Source: Mycoplasmatota bacterium (GTDB taxonomy: Bacteria > Bacillota_I > Bacilli_A > Izemoplasmatales > Hujiaoplasmataceae). From it: DNA of 64,000 nucleotides. The translations under genes were made by a program, and so were the position numbers. The stretch lies in the NCBI GenBank assembly GCA_018622675.1, contig CP076020.1, forward strand, positions 1,488,001 through 1,552,000, read 5' to 3'. Position 1 is the stretch's first letter, and every line of letters begins with the position of its first letter. This document shows positions 1-8,820 of the stretch, piece after piece. A model generated the notes under the pieces. It was given only the letters and a program-made list of their open reading frames with translations, did no database searches and was not told where the DNA came from.

Positions 1-174
1 CTTCAACAATGAATCATTAAGTTCTGTTTTTATATTTTTTTCAAGTTGATCTATTTCTTTGTCTAGATTAATTGTTTGTTCTTTTCTTTGAAAAAAAGAC
101 ATATAGACAATTAATATAAAGACAATAAATAACAAGGCTAGTATTGAAACACCGATGATTTCAATCAAATTCAT
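1..174 (-). CDS. N-terminal part of a membrane-anchored coiled-coil protein (possibly RmuC-like)
   Basis: The reading frame is open from an ATG at 174 to the window edge (58 codons), so only the N-terminus is present. It starts with a hydrophobic segment (about residues 5-26, rich in Ile, Leu, Val and Phe), followed by a basic FQRK and a charged, coiled-coil-like stretch with KEIDQLEKN. A GAAAGGAAG ribosome binding site lies about 8 bases upstream, inside the gap after cls. An N-terminal anchor followed by a coiled coil is the plan of RmuC, but also of many other proteins, so the name is only a guess. It is the next gene after cls on the same strand, with 17 bases between them, so the two are probably co-transcribed. 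Confidence 0.6.
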   Translation of the reverse strand, partial: MNLIEIIGVSILALLFIVFILIVYMSFFQRKEQTINLDKEIDQLEKNIKTELNDSLLK

Positions 175-191
175 AATGACTTCCTTTCATG

Positions 192-1712
192 TCAAAACAT
201 TGGGCTAAAGAGATTAAACCATCCCTGAGCCATTCTAGTGAAAATCCCTCTTTTACGCCATTCTTCCTTGGTGATATTTTTAGATTTTTTTATGTCTTCA
301 TTAAAACTATTCACCAAGTCAGCCACCGTACTATTCTCAAAGATGGATGTGACCTCGAAATTTAAATTCAAACTTCTAGGATCTATATTCACAGTACCTA
401 CCGAAGCAAGATGATCATCAATAATCAATACTTTGGAATGGATAAAGCGGTCTTTATACTCATAAATGGAGACACCTACTTTTAATAGCTGTTCATAATA
501 TGACTTAGTCGCAAATCCTACTGTGAAATAATCGTGTTTGCCCGGAACAATCAGTTGTATCTTAACACCTGAGTTACTAGCAATCTTTATGGCTGCCATT
601 AATTCTGGTTCTATAATCAAATAAGGTGTAGTGATTTTTATCGTTTTTTTTGCGGATGTAATCATTTTTAAATAAACATCTTTGATTAAACCCTGTTCAT
701 AATCCGGTCCTGATTCAATAACACTAAAGAGACCAGCTTGTTTTTTAGTATCAGGTCTTCGATATAAATCTAAAACATGATTATTAACATAATACCAATC
801 TTTGATAAAGACATTATATAAACCTATGACACCTTTACCTTTAACACATACCTGCGTGTCTCTCCAAAAACCAAATTTGCTTGATTGATGATTGTACTCA
901 TCACCCAAATTCATTCCTCCAATGAAACCAGTTTCTCCATCAATCACTGTAACTTTCCTATGGTTTCTGAAATTTAAATTTGAATTGAAGACCGATAAGG
1001 TTTGGGGATCAAAAACAGAAATATTCATACCAGATTTTTCTAGGGATTCCATGTACTTATAATCTAAATGTTTATTAGAACCAAAGTGATCATATAACAA
1101 ATAAACTTTGACACCTTCTTTAGTTTTTCTATGTAAAGCATCTAATATTTTTCTTCCTATTTGATCATTTTTAATAATATAAAATTCCATGAGTATATAG
1201 GATTTTGCTTTTTCAATTTCTTCTTCTAACCTAGGAAAAAATTGATCACCATTATTCAATAACTCAACAGAAGTGTTATCTTGATAAACAGATCTTTTAG
1301 TATTCTTCTCTATAAACGAAAACACCTGTCCATACTGGTATTGATTGTAATCAATATTATATTTACTCTCATAGCCTTGAAAAGCCTTAGATGATATTAA
1401 AGGTCTTGTTTTAGGGAATTTCCTCAATTGGAAATCTCTCGCAAATATCCCATAAAGAATAATTCCCAAGATCGGATTAAGGACAATAATTAAAATCCAA
1501 TAGCTCTTATTGTATGCATAATCTTCTTTTAATAAAACTCTCACAATAATCACTATAGCGAGTAAACCTAAAAAACCTGAAACTATAAAACCAAAAATAT
1601 TACCAGAGAACAACTGCATAACGTTATTAATGTAATTATATTGCATGGCTGATATTGTGTAGACAAAAGCGCCTAACACGAATAAGCCAAAGATCATAAA
1701 TCCTCTTTTCAT
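192..1712 (-). CDS. cls: cardiolipin synthase (phospholipase D superfamily)
   Basis: Membrane enzyme that joins two phosphatidylglycerol molecules into cardiolipin and glycerol. The 506 residues have the family plan: three hydrophobic segments (about 6-24, 40-60, 72-90, the PLDc_N region) and two PLD catalytic motifs, NHRKVTVID near residue 252 and IHSKVLIID near residue 425, each followed by the usual Gly/Asn pattern (GGMN, GTVN). Length is normal for Cls. The start at 1712 is preceded by AAGGAAG. It follows the DUF1508 gene but a terminator lies between, so it probably has its own promoter. The stop codon is TGA, consistent with TGA being a stop in this organism. Confidence 0.93.
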   Translation of the reverse strand: MKRGFMIFGLFVLGAFVYTISAMQYNYINNVMQLFSGNIFGFIVSGFLGLLAIVIIVRVLLKEDYAYNKSYWILIIVLNPILGIILYGIFARDFQLRKFPKTRPLISSKAFQGYESKYNIDYNQYQYGQVFSFIEKNTKRSVYQDNTSVELLNNGDQFFPRLEEEIEKAKSYILMEFYIIKNDQIGRKILDALHRKTKEGVKVYLLYDHFGSNKHLDYKYMESLEKSGMNISVFDPQTLSVFNSNLNFRNHRKVTVIDGETGFIGGMNLGDEYNHQSSKFGFWRDTQVCVKGKGVIGLYNVFIKDWYYVNNHVLDLYRRPDTKKQAGLFSVIESGPDYEQGLIKDVYLKMITSAKKTIKITTPYLIIEPELMAAIKIASNSGVKIQLIVPGKHDYFTVGFATKSYYEQLLKVGVSIYEYKDRFIHSKVLIIDDHLASVGTVNIDPRSLNLNFEVTSIFENSTVADLVNSFNEDIKKSKNITKEEWRKRGIFTRMAQGWFNLFSPMF

Positions 1713-1751
1713 AATGTGCTTCCTTTTTTTATACTATTTTTTATTTCCAAA

Positions 1752-1775
1752 AAACAAGCCACTTATCAGTGGCAG
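1752..1775 (-). terminator. Rho-independent terminator after the DUF1508 gene
   Basis: On the minus strand GCCACT-GATA-AGTGGC (1758-1773) forms a 6-bp stem followed by TTGTTTTTT. It lies just beyond the stop codon at 1780. Confidence 0.85.
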
Positions 1776-1779
1776 TTTT

Positions 1780-2823
1780 CTATAACTCAACAACTGGTGC
1801 TTTTAAGCCAAATTTTAAAACTGAGTGAGCAGCTGAAATACAGTTATTTTTAACAGGGTATGATTCACCTGTTAAAATTAATTGCCCATTACTTGAATGT
1901 AAATGGAATTGAAAACGGTCTTGTTTATCTTTTTCAACTGTGAAATTTTTATCTTCTATTGCTTTTTTTATTGTTTTTAAACCATTTTTAGCTGATGCTT
2001 TAGAAGCATAACCTTGTGAAACAAATAAGACTTGAGCATTAGATGCTTTTAATCTTACAAAATATGCATCTTCCTCATTAAATATTTCATATTTTCCATT
2101 ACCAATTTCATCAACTGGCTCAAATACTATTGCCTCTTCTCTAACTTCTGATTTTGGTAATTCTTCTAGGACTTCAATCTTATCTGTGTGATAAAAATTC
2201 TTAACTGACTCAATGGCAGATTCAACCTTTTGAACAGTCTGATATACTTCTCCAGAAATGATGACTCTAGCTCCACTAGCATTAAATAATCTAAATTGAG
2301 AATATCCATTCTTATCAGTCACAATGGTAAATTGTCCTTCTTCAACATTCTTTTTAAAAGTAGCTATACCAGATTGTGCTCCTTTTTCCGTAGAATAACG
2401 AAATGAAGCTGCTAACACTTCACCATTAGAAGCTTTTAATCTAAATTTATATGCATTTGCTTCAGGATAAACTTCATATTTTCCTGTATACTTTCTTGAA
2501 CCACTATCTTCAGACACTTTTTTATGGTGAGTCTTGCTTTCATTTACTTCTTCTTTTTTCTCTTCTTTTTTAGGCCATTCAGGTTCTTGGTTACTTACCT
2601 TAGGTTTACTAAAAGGCCTGATTTTTAATTTCTCTACTGTTTCTTCTTCCGGTGCATCTGTGTTGTCATCTTCTTTTTTTATGTCATCGATTTTTTCTTT
2701 TAAGTCTATTCTTTCATCTTCAGCAGTATATTTATCTTCTTTGCTTTCAGTTTCTTTATGAACTGATTGGTCTTGCATTTTTTTTGCTTTTCTTTTTTGA
2801 CGCCATTTTTTAAAAAAACACAT
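1780..2823 (-). CDS. DUF1508 (YegP-type) repeat protein with long charged N-terminus
   Basis: Function unknown. After a very charged, Lys/Glu-rich region (about residues 1-112) that looks disordered, there are two copies of a paired DUF1508 unit. Each begins GKYEV/GKYEI and contains RLKASN followed by an alternating strand/helix pattern ending in a TGE/SGE turn, giving four half repeats. E. coli YegP has a single pair, so this protein carries a doubled domain. The frame is open to a GTG at 2832, but that GTG is part of the AAGAGGTGA Shine-Dalgarno sequence; the ATG at 2823 (MCFFKKW) is the likely start, giving 347 residues. It has no signal peptide. A terminator follows the gene. Confidence 0.85.
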   Translation of the reverse strand: MCFFKKWRQKRKAKKMQDQSVHKETESKEDKYTAEDERIDLKEKIDDIKKEDDNTDAPEEETVEKLKIRPFSKPKVSNQEPEWPKKEEKKEEVNESKTHHKKVSEDSGSRKYTGKYEVYPEANAYKFRLKASNGEVLAASFRYSTEKGAQSGIATFKKNVEEGQFTIVTDKNGYSQFRLFNASGARVIISGEVYQTVQKVESAIESVKNFYHTDKIEVLEELPKSEVREEAIVFEPVDEIGNGKYEIFNEEDAYFVRLKASNAQVLFVSQGYASKASAKNGLKTIKKAIEDKNFTVEKDKQDRFQFHLHSSNGQLILTGESYPVKNNCISAAHSVLKFGLKAPVVEL

Positions 2824-2881
2824 ATTTATCACCTCTTAAAGTTATTATATCAAATATATGTTTATTTTTAAATATTAACGC

Positions 2882-2915
2882 AAAAAAAACACAGGGTGTG
2901 GGATCCTGTGTTTTT
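2882..2915 (-). terminator. Rho-independent terminator of the rplM-rpsI operon
   Basis: On the minus strand AACACAGG and CCTGTGTT pair around a 9-base loop and are followed by a run of eight T. It lies 16 bases beyond the rpsI stop codon. Confidence 0.92.
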
Positions 2916-2930
2916 ATATTTGGCATTTTC

Positions 2931-3326
2931 TTAACGTTTACTGAATTGTGGTGAACGACGTGCTTTTTTAAGTCCGTATTTATAACGTTCTTTAACACGA
3001 GGGTCTCTTGTAATTAATCCAGCTGGTTTTAGGATTTTTCTATAGTCAGGGTTTACTTCAAGTAAAGCTCTAGTGATTCCTAAACGGATTGCACCTGCTT
3101 GACCGATGATTCCCCCACCATTAACATTGACTGTAATATCAAATGTATTTTCGTTTGCAGTTAAAACTAAAGGTTGTGATACGTCTAATCTAGCTAAAGC
3201 TGAAGGAATATATTCTTCGAATTCACGATTGTTAACCGTGATTTTTCCTTCGCCTGGTCTTAATATTACTCTCGCTACAGATGATTTTCTTCTACCTGTA
3301 CCGCGATACATTACATTGTCTGCCAT
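2931..3326 (-). CDS. rpsI: 30S ribosomal protein S9
   Basis: Component of the head of the small subunit, whose C-terminal tail reaches the P-site tRNA. The 131 residues match the family over the full length: an N-terminal [10 protein letters not shown], the central [15 protein letters not shown], and the basic C-terminus SPQFSKR that contacts tRNA. It starts one base after the rplM stop codon and is the second gene of the conserved rplM-rpsI pair; a strong terminator follows. In Bacillus this pair sits directly after truA; here it has been separated from it by about 8 kb. Confidence 0.97.
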   Translation of the reverse strand: MADNVMYRGTGRRKSSVARVILRPGEGKITVNNREFEEYIPSALARLDVSQPLVLTANENTFDITVNVNGGGIIGQAGAIRLGITRALLEVNPDYRKILKPAGLITRDPRVKERYKYGLKKARRSPQFSKR

Positions 3327-3327
3327 A

Positions 3328-3762
3328 TTATCCTCTCACTTCCATTATTTCTGGTTTTTGAGCTTGTTTGTTGTGCTCTTCGCCTGCAAAAACGAATAAT
3401 TTTTTATACATTTGTCTTCCAAGTCTTCCTTTTGGTAACATACCTTTAACTGCTAGTTCAACCATTTTAGTTGGTTTTTGAGCCATTAAAGTTTCAGCCG
3501 ATTTGGTTTTTAAACCACCATTGTATGTTGAGTGAGTGTAATACATTTTATCACTCCATTTTTTACCAGTTAAAACAATTTTACTTGCATTAACGATAAT
3601 CACATAATCTCCAGTGTCTACATGTGGTGTAAAGGTTGGTTTATGTTTTCCTCTCAATACAGTAGCAACTTCTGTTGCTAAACGACCTAATGTTTTTCCA
3701 GCTGCATCTACAACATACCATTTGCGTTCTATTGTATTAGCATTTGCCATATAAGTTTTCAT
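3328..3762 (-). CDS. rplM: 50S ribosomal protein L13
   Basis: Early-assembling 23S rRNA-binding protein. The 144 residues show the family signature: [15 protein letters not shown] near the N-terminus, GDYVIIVNA, and [10 protein letters not shown] toward the C-terminus. The start MKTYMA is normal, with a full AAGGAGGT Shine-Dalgarno 5 bases upstream. First gene of the rplM-rpsI operon, read from a good promoter at 3824-3852 with a leader of about 54 bases. Autogenous control at an L13 leader is known in Firmicutes, but I could not recognise that fold in this short leader. Confidence 0.97.
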   Translation of the reverse strand: MKTYMANANTIERKWYVVDAAGKTLGRLATEVATVLRGKHKPTFTPHVDTGDYVIIVNASKIVLTGKKWSDKMYYTHSTYNGGLKTKSAETLMAQKPTKMVELAVKGMLPKGRLGRQMYKKLFVFAGEEHNKQAQKPEIMEVRG

Positions 3763-3823
3763 TTTATACCTCCTTAAGATATTAAAGAGCTAGTGGGTTA
3801 TAAAATAAAAATGTACCTGTAAT

Positions 3824-3852
3824 ATAATATCACTTAGATGCGATTAAGTCAA
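3824..3852 (-). promoter_or_regulatory. sigma-A-type promoter of rplM-rpsI
   Basis: Minus strand TTGACT (3847-3852), a 17-base spacer and TATTAT (3824-3829). The predicted transcript starts near 3816, about 54 bases before the rplM start codon. Confidence 0.85.
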
Positions 3853-3871
3853 CAGATATATTCGTCTCTTA

Positions 3872-5818
3872 TTAACTAATTTTATCACCAGGCTCTAATT
3901 CATTATTTAACTCAATAACCTTCAAATTTCCATCTTTATCTTCTGAACTTAAGATCATTCCTTCACTAAGAATACCTCTTAGTTTCACTGGTTTTAAATT
4001 GGCTACAACCATGACATTTTTATCTATTAAATCTTTTGGGTCATAGAATTTTGCGATACCTGAAACAATCGTTCTCACTTTGTCTCCAGTATCTACATCA
4101 AACACTAATAACTTATCAGCATTTGGGTGTGCTAAGGCATCTAAAATATGTCCCACGACTAAATCTAATTTAGAAAAATCATCGTACTCAATTTCAGATT
4201 TCATTTTAAATTCTCTTTTTTCTTCTTTTGGTTTATTCATATCCATCATTTCTTTTATTTTTTCACTTTCCTTTTCAACATCTAGTCTAGGAAATAAATG
4301 AGCCAGTTTTTTCACAACTTGATATGCTGTTTTTTCACCAAATTTAAAACTTCCGAAAGTTTTTTTACTCTCTTCAACATTCAATCCCGCAAATACCTTT
4401 GGAGTTGTTTCTAGTAAAAATGGTTGATAAAGAATAGTAATTAGACGAATACTCTCTAATAAATGATACATGACTGATTCTAAAACATCTTTTTTAGAAT
4501 CATCCTTCGCTAGATCCCATGGGAATGTATCATCAATTAATTTATTGGTTCTCTTTACCAAGGCAGAAATTTCAGATAAAGCTTCTGCCATCTTAAAATC
4601 ATCCATTGCTTCTTGATAGTTACCAAACACACTCATAGAAGTGTTTTGAAGATCAAGTTCATGTTTCTTATATTCATGATTATGTTCAACTTTTTTCACA
4701 TGACCATCAAAGTATTTATTAACCATTGAAATAGTTCTTGAAACAAGATTTGCGTAATCATTAACTAAATCCGTGTTGATTCTTTTAATATAATCTTCAG
4801 GAGTAAATTCTCCATCATGACCATACGTTAATTCTCTAACAATATAATATCTAAAGGCATCCAAGCCATAAGCATCAACTAATTGTTCTGGATATATAAC
4901 ATTGCCCTTGGATTTAGACATTTTACCATCTTTCATCATATACCATCCATGAGCAAATAACTTAAACTTGAGTGGCAAGTCTAAAGCCATAAGCATAATT
5001 GGCCAATAAATAGCATGAAATCTTAAAATATCTTTACCAACAACATGGACAACCTCATCACCATTAACCCAATATTTTTGGTATAAATCATCATTCTTAG
5101 AACCATATCCTAGAGCGGTTATATAGTTACTTAAAGCATCTATCCATACATATACAACATGTTTTGGATTAGATTTAACTTTCACACCCCAATCAAAGGC
5201 AGTTCTTGAAACACTTAAATCATTCAATCCAGATTTAATAAATTGAACAACTTCATTTTTCCTTGATTCAGGAACAATAAAATCAGGATTTTCTTCTATA
5301 TATTTCAATAACCTATTTGCATATTTTGATAATCTTAAAAAATAGGTTTCCTCTTTTAGGATTTTTGTTTCTCGCCCACAATCAGGACAAATATTGTCAT
5401 CAATTAATTGTGTATCTGTAAAATAGGCTTCACACGAAACACAATAATGACCAGAATACTCTCCTAAATAAATATCATCATTAGCAAGTAATTTTTCAAA
5501 TATCTCCTGAACAACCGTTTCATGACGATCTTCAGTCGTTCTAATGAAATCATCATAATCAATATTTAAAGTCGACCATAATTCTTTTGATAACTCAGCC
5601 ATATAATCTACATGTTCTTGTGGCGTTCTTCCGTTATTTTTTGCAGTTTCAGCCATTTTTTGACCATGTTCATCATTTCCCGTTAAAAACCTTGCATCAT
5701 AATTTTGTAATTGTTTGTATTTCTTGACACTATCACATAAACAAGTTGTGTAAGCTGAACCTATATGGTACTTACCACTTGGATAATAGATGGGTGTAGT
5801 AATATAAAATGTCTTCAA
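3872..5818 (-). CDS. metG: methionyl-tRNA synthetase with C-terminal tRNA-binding domain
   Basis: Charges tRNA-Met with methionine. The class I signatures are present: HIGS (HIGH motif) at residues 18-21 and KMSKS near 299, with a CxxC...CxxC zinc knuckle (CVSC, CPDC) around residues 124-150. The last 110 residues are the OB-fold tRNA-binding domain (YDDFSKLDLVVGHI onward). The frame extends to a GTG at 5827, but that GTG is part of the GAGGTG Shine-Dalgarno; aligning with MKTFYITTPIYYPSG of other MetRS points to the TTG at 5818, giving 648 residues. It is the last gene of the tmk-holB-ricT-rsmI group, as in Bacillus, where metS follows this cluster. Confidence 0.95.
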   Translation of the reverse strand: MKTFYITTPIYYPSGKYHIGSAYTTCLCDSVKKYKQLQNYDARFLTGNDEHGQKMAETAKNNGRTPQEHVDYMAELSKELWSTLNIDYDDFIRTTEDRHETVVQEIFEKLLANDDIYLGEYSGHYCVSCEAYFTDTQLIDDNICPDCGRETKILKEETYFLRLSKYANRLLKYIEENPDFIVPESRKNEVVQFIKSGLNDLSVSRTAFDWGVKVKSNPKHVVYVWIDALSNYITALGYGSKNDDLYQKYWVNGDEVVHVVGKDILRFHAIYWPIMLMALDLPLKFKLFAHGWYMMKDGKMSKSKGNVIYPEQLVDAYGLDAFRYYIVRELTYGHDGEFTPEDYIKRINTDLVNDYANLVSRTISMVNKYFDGHVKKVEHNHEYKKHELDLQNTSMSVFGNYQEAMDDFKMAEALSEISALVKRTNKLIDDTFPWDLAKDDSKKDVLESVMYHLLESIRLITILYQPFLLETTPKVFAGLNVEESKKTFGSFKFGEKTAYQVVKKLAHLFPRLDVEKESEKIKEMMDMNKPKEEKREFKMKSEIEYDDFSKLDLVVGHILDALAHPNADKLLVFDVDTGDKVRTIVSGIAKFYDPKDLIDKNVMVVANLKPVKLRGILSEGMILSSEDKDGNLKVIELNNELEPGDKIS

Positions 5819-5831
5819 TCCATTCACCTCG

Positions 5832-6371
5832 TTAATATACTATATTTTCTTTAAATTTATTTAAAGCTTCCTGTCCTTGTATTGCTTTAATGATTTCAAA
5901 AACAAAATCATAGACAGATCCAGCGCTTCTTGCTGTAATAAATCTTCCATCCCTAATGACTTTAGTATCGACCCTAATGGCCTGTCCCATTTCTTTTTCT
6001 GTACCCGGATAAGAGATATATTTTTTTCCATCAAGCATACCAAGTAAACCATATACTGTTGGAGCAGCACATATGGCAAGCATCCACTTATCTTTTTGAT
6101 TAAATGCGATAGCCAGATCCTTTACAGTTTGCTCATCTCTTATTTTAAATGCTGCTTTACCACCTGGAATAAATAAACCATCGTATTCATCAACATCTAT
6201 TTGATTCATCGCTTTCAAATCAGTCACAACAGTCTTATAAGCTCCTGTCACTTTATTTTGATCATATACAGAATAAAAATCAACCGTAAAACCTGCGCGT
6301 CTCAATAAGGCACTTGAGGCTAAAGCTTCTACATCTTCAAAGCCATCTGCTAATAAACATGCAAATTTCAT
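5832..6371 (-). CDS. DJ-1/PfpI family protein
   Basis: A 179-residue single-domain member of the DJ-1/ThiJ/PfpI superfamily, which includes protein deglycases and chaperones; the exact activity cannot be told. The nucleophile elbow AICAAP places the reactive Cys at 101, and the conserved acidic residue is Glu15 in GFEDVE. The segment normally binding the third residue reads TARSAGS. The start has MKFACLLADGFED, typical of the family, and follows rsmI by 4 bases, so it is translated from the same transcript. In Bacillus this position in the cluster is taken by abrB, so this is a lineage-specific member of the operon. Confidence 0.9.
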   Translation of the reverse strand: MKFACLLADGFEDVEALASSALLRRAGFTVDFYSVYDQNKVTGAYKTVVTDLKAMNQIDVDEYDGLFIPGGKAAFKIRDEQTVKDLAIAFNQKDKWMLAICAAPTVYGLLGMLDGKKYISYPGTEKEMGQAIRVDTKVIRDGRFITARSAGSVYDFVFEIIKAIQGQEALNKFKENIVY

Positions 6372-6375
6372 TATC

Positions 6376-7230
6376 TTATTCCTCCTTGATTTTTTTTTGT
6401 AAATATTCTTGGTAAATTTTATTTTTAGGTATCTGAGTCATTTGCGATACTCTTTTCATTGCTTCAGTTTTCTTCAGTCCTTGTTCAATAAAATAATCTA
6501 CTTGTTCCACAATAGATAATTCATCATTTAAGATTTCTTCAGAATAACCCTCAACAATTAAAACGAGTTCCCCTTTTAAGTCTTTTAAATCATTATACTC
6601 AGACAAGTTAGCCCGTATAGTTTCTTCATAAGATTTAGATATTTCTCTAGCTAAGGTAAATTGTCTATCACCTAAAACATCAAATAAATCTTTTAATGTC
6701 TCTTTAATTCTATGAATTGACTCATAAAAAATTAAAGTCTCTGGATAATATCTAACCCTTTCAATCATTTCTATTCTTTTTTTTCTTTTATGATCTAAAA
6801 AGCCCAAAAAGACAAAGGGTTGTGTTTTGATGCCTGACATAATTAAAGCAGGCAATAATGCATTAGCACCAGGCAAGGCAACAACATTAAAATCATGTTC
6901 TATTGCTTTTTGGACCAAATGATAACCCGGATCTGAAATTAGAGGCATTCCTGCATCACTCACTAAAGCAATATCCATACCAGCCTTTAACTTATCAATC
7001 AACACATCCATTTTTTGTTCTTCATTATGATCATGATAGGAATCCATTTTTGTTTTAATATCATAATAGGAAAATAGTTTTCTAGTATTTCTTGTATCTT
7101 CAGCAAATACTATATCAACTTCTTTTAAAATCTTTAAAGCTCTAAAAGTTATATCTTCTAAGTTTCCTATAGGTGTTGGTACTAAATATAAAGTTGCTTG
7201 ATGATTTTGATAATGATTAGTGATTTTCAT
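6376..7230 (-). CDS. rsmI: 16S rRNA 2'-O-ribose C1402 methyltransferase RsmI
   Basis: Methylates the ribose of C1402 in the decoding centre of 16S rRNA using SAM. The tetrapyrrole-methylase fold is clear: LVPTPIGNLEDIT near the N-terminus, AEDTRNTRKL, and VSDAGMPLISDPG near residue 90. The frame is open to an ATG at 7239, which touches the AGGAG Shine-Dalgarno; the ATG at 7230 with 9-base spacing is the likely start, giving 284 residues. It overlaps the end of the upstream methyltransferase gene by 14 bases. yabB and rsmI are neighbours in Bacillus too, with yazA between; yazA is missing here. Confidence 0.95.
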   Translation of the reverse strand: MKITNHYQNHQATLYLVPTPIGNLEDITFRALKILKEVDIVFAEDTRNTRKLFSYYDIKTKMDSYHDHNEEQKMDVLIDKLKAGMDIALVSDAGMPLISDPGYHLVQKAIEHDFNVVALPGANALLPALIMSGIKTQPFVFLGFLDHKRKKRIEMIERVRYYPETLIFYESIHRIKETLKDLFDVLGDRQFTLAREISKSYEETIRANLSEYNDLKDLKGELVLIVEGYSEEILNDELSIVEQVDYFIEQGLKKTEAMKRVSQMTQIPKNKIYQEYLQKKIKEE

Positions 7231-7972
7231 AATTTTCATCTCCTAGATGAAAAATATCCAAAATTTCTTTGGTGTATTCAGTATTCTCATCATAAATATA
7301 TAAAGGTTCTTCTATCTGTAATGACCCCATCGAACCATTATACCTTGCTTCAACCAACAAAATTTTAGCGGGTTTATTCGGTTTTGTATATACAAACCTT
7401 AATCTTTTTACCACAAAGTTTTGTTTATATAATTCTAGAATAATTTCATCCATTCTTTCTACTCTATGAATAAAATAAAACATGCCACCATTAGATAATA
7501 ATCTTTTTGTTGCTAAAAAAAGTTCTTCTAAATTTAAAATCACTTCATGTCTAGCAATTTGCAAAGATTCCAAGTCATTTTGTTGGTTTCGTTCACTTGT
7601 CTTATAAAAGGGTGGATTACAAACAACGATATCAAATTGGTTGGTTTGAAATTGTTGATATATCTTCTTAATATCTTCATTAATAAAAGTGATTTGTTTT
7701 TCAAGCCTATTGATTTTCGCAGATTCTCTAGCAAGTTTAATCACATCTTCTTGAATATCAACACCGATGATTTCAGCTTTAGTTTTTAAAGATAAATAAA
7801 AACTCACTGGACCCAATCCACAACCTAAATCAATAATTTTTTTAGTTCTAGGATTAATTTTTACAAAATCACCTAACAATAATGAATCGATAGAAAATTT
7901 AAACAAATCATCTCTTTGTTTTATTTTCAAACCATCATAGGCCAATAAATCATGTGTATAAACATGAGACAT
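7217..7972 (-). CDS. tRNA1(Val) A37 N6-methyltransferase-like protein (YabB/TrmN6 family)
   Basis: SAM-dependent methyltransferase of 251 residues. The SAM-binding loop is IIDLGCGLG (residues 46-54) and the catalytic N-P-P-F motif, typical of N6-adenine methylation, is at 119-122. The N-terminus DLFKFSIDSLLLGDFV matches YabB/TrmN6. The expected substrate is adenine 37 of a tRNA, but specificity cannot be read from sequence. It starts 2 bases after ricT and overlaps rsmI by 14 bases, so the three are translationally linked. The gene order ricT-(yabA)-yabB-rsmI is that of Bacillus, but yabA is absent here. Confidence 0.88.
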   Translation of the reverse strand: MSHVYTHDLLAYDGLKIKQRDDLFKFSIDSLLLGDFVKINPRTKKIIDLGCGLGPVSFYLSLKTKAEIIGVDIQEDVIKLARESAKINRLEKQITFINEDIKKIYQQFQTNQFDIVVCNPPFYKTSERNQQNDLESLQIARHEVILNLEELFLATKRLLSNGGMFYFIHRVERMDEIILELYKQNFVVKRLRFVYTKPNKPAKILLVEARYNGSMGSLQIEEPLYIYDENTEYTKEILDIFHLGDENYENH

Positions 7973-7974
7973 GA

Positions 7975-8820
7975 TTAGTCCTCTAAATCTGATAACTGTG
8001 CTTCGATGTCTAAATCTTCTTTATTTTTTTCAACATCATTCATATGATAGGTTCTCTTATCATCCGGTGTAAACATAACAGTTACACTTTGTTCACTATA
8101 ATTTATTTTAATCACTTTACCTTGACCGTCTTTAGTCCAAACTAAAGAATCAATATTAGGTGTCTCAGCTTTAAAATTCTTGTAATTTTCGTTTTCATAG
8201 CGGATACAACATAATAATTTTCCACATAAACCAGAAATATTGGCTGGATTTAATGAAAGATTTTGAGTCTTAGCCATCTTAATTGTTACTGGCTCAAACT
8301 CTCTTAAAAATGTCGTACAACAAGTTTGTCTTCCGCACGGCCCAATACCACCAATCACTTTCGCACCGTCTCTGGCGCCAACCTGACGCAATTCAATGCG
8401 AACATGGAACTCATTGGCTAAATCTTTTACGAGTTCTCTAAAATCTACTCTTCCTTCAGACGTAAAGTAGATAATTAATTTTGATCGATCCAATGTATAT
8501 TCCGAATTTAACAACTTCATATCTAGTTTATGTTTTTTTACTAAATCTTCAGTTACATCTAAAATATGTGTTTGATCAACCATGTTTTCTTTAAATTTAT
8601 CTATATCTTCAGTAGTTGCTACACGTAAAACAGGTTTAAGTGGTGAAACTAAGTCTTTTTCCTGGATATCAATAATATCAGATATCACTTCACCAAGTTC
8701 TAAACCTCTAACTGTTTCAACAACTACATAATCATTTTTCTTTAAATCCAAATCGTTAGTTGAAAAATAATATTTTTTTCCAAGATAATTAAATTGGATT
8801 GCGACGACTTTGTGTTGCAT
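7975..8820 (-). CDS. ricT: PSP1 domain protein RicT (YaaT)
   Basis: The PSP1 C-terminal domain family. In Bacillus RicT, with RicA and RicF, forms an iron-sulfur Y-complex that supports RNase Y-dependent mRNA processing. The 281 residues carry the diagnostic cysteines: C162, C167, C168 (PCGRQTCC) and C199, C204, C205 (LCGKLLCC). The start at 8820 has AGAGGG about 6 bases upstream and lies inside the 3' end of holB (32-base overlap). The position between holB and yabB is conserved in Firmicutes. No RicA or RicF gene is in the window. Confidence 0.9.
   Translation of the reverse strand: MQHKVVAIQFNYLGKKYYFSTNDLDLKKNDYVVVETVRGLELGEVISDIIDIQEKDLVSPLKPVLRVATTEDIDKFKENMVDQTHILDVTEDLVKKHKLDMKLLNSEYTLDRSKLIIYFTSEGRVDFRELVKDLANEFHVRIELRQVGARDGAKVIGGIGPCGRQTCCTTFLREFEPVTIKMAKTQNLSLNPANISGLCGKLLCCIRYENENYKNFKAETPNIDSLVWTKDGQGKVIKINYSEQSVTVMFTPDDKRTYHMNDVEKNKEDLDIEAQLSDLED

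Noticed and set aside
3763-3871. T-box or other riboswitch before rplM or metG
   Set aside because: The leaders are too short (54 bases before rplM; metG has only a few bases after the previous gene) and no conserved T-box sequence is seen.
5861-6079. Minus-strand open frame of 72 codons inside the DJ-1 gene
   Set aside because: Shadow frame of a clearly conserved gene.
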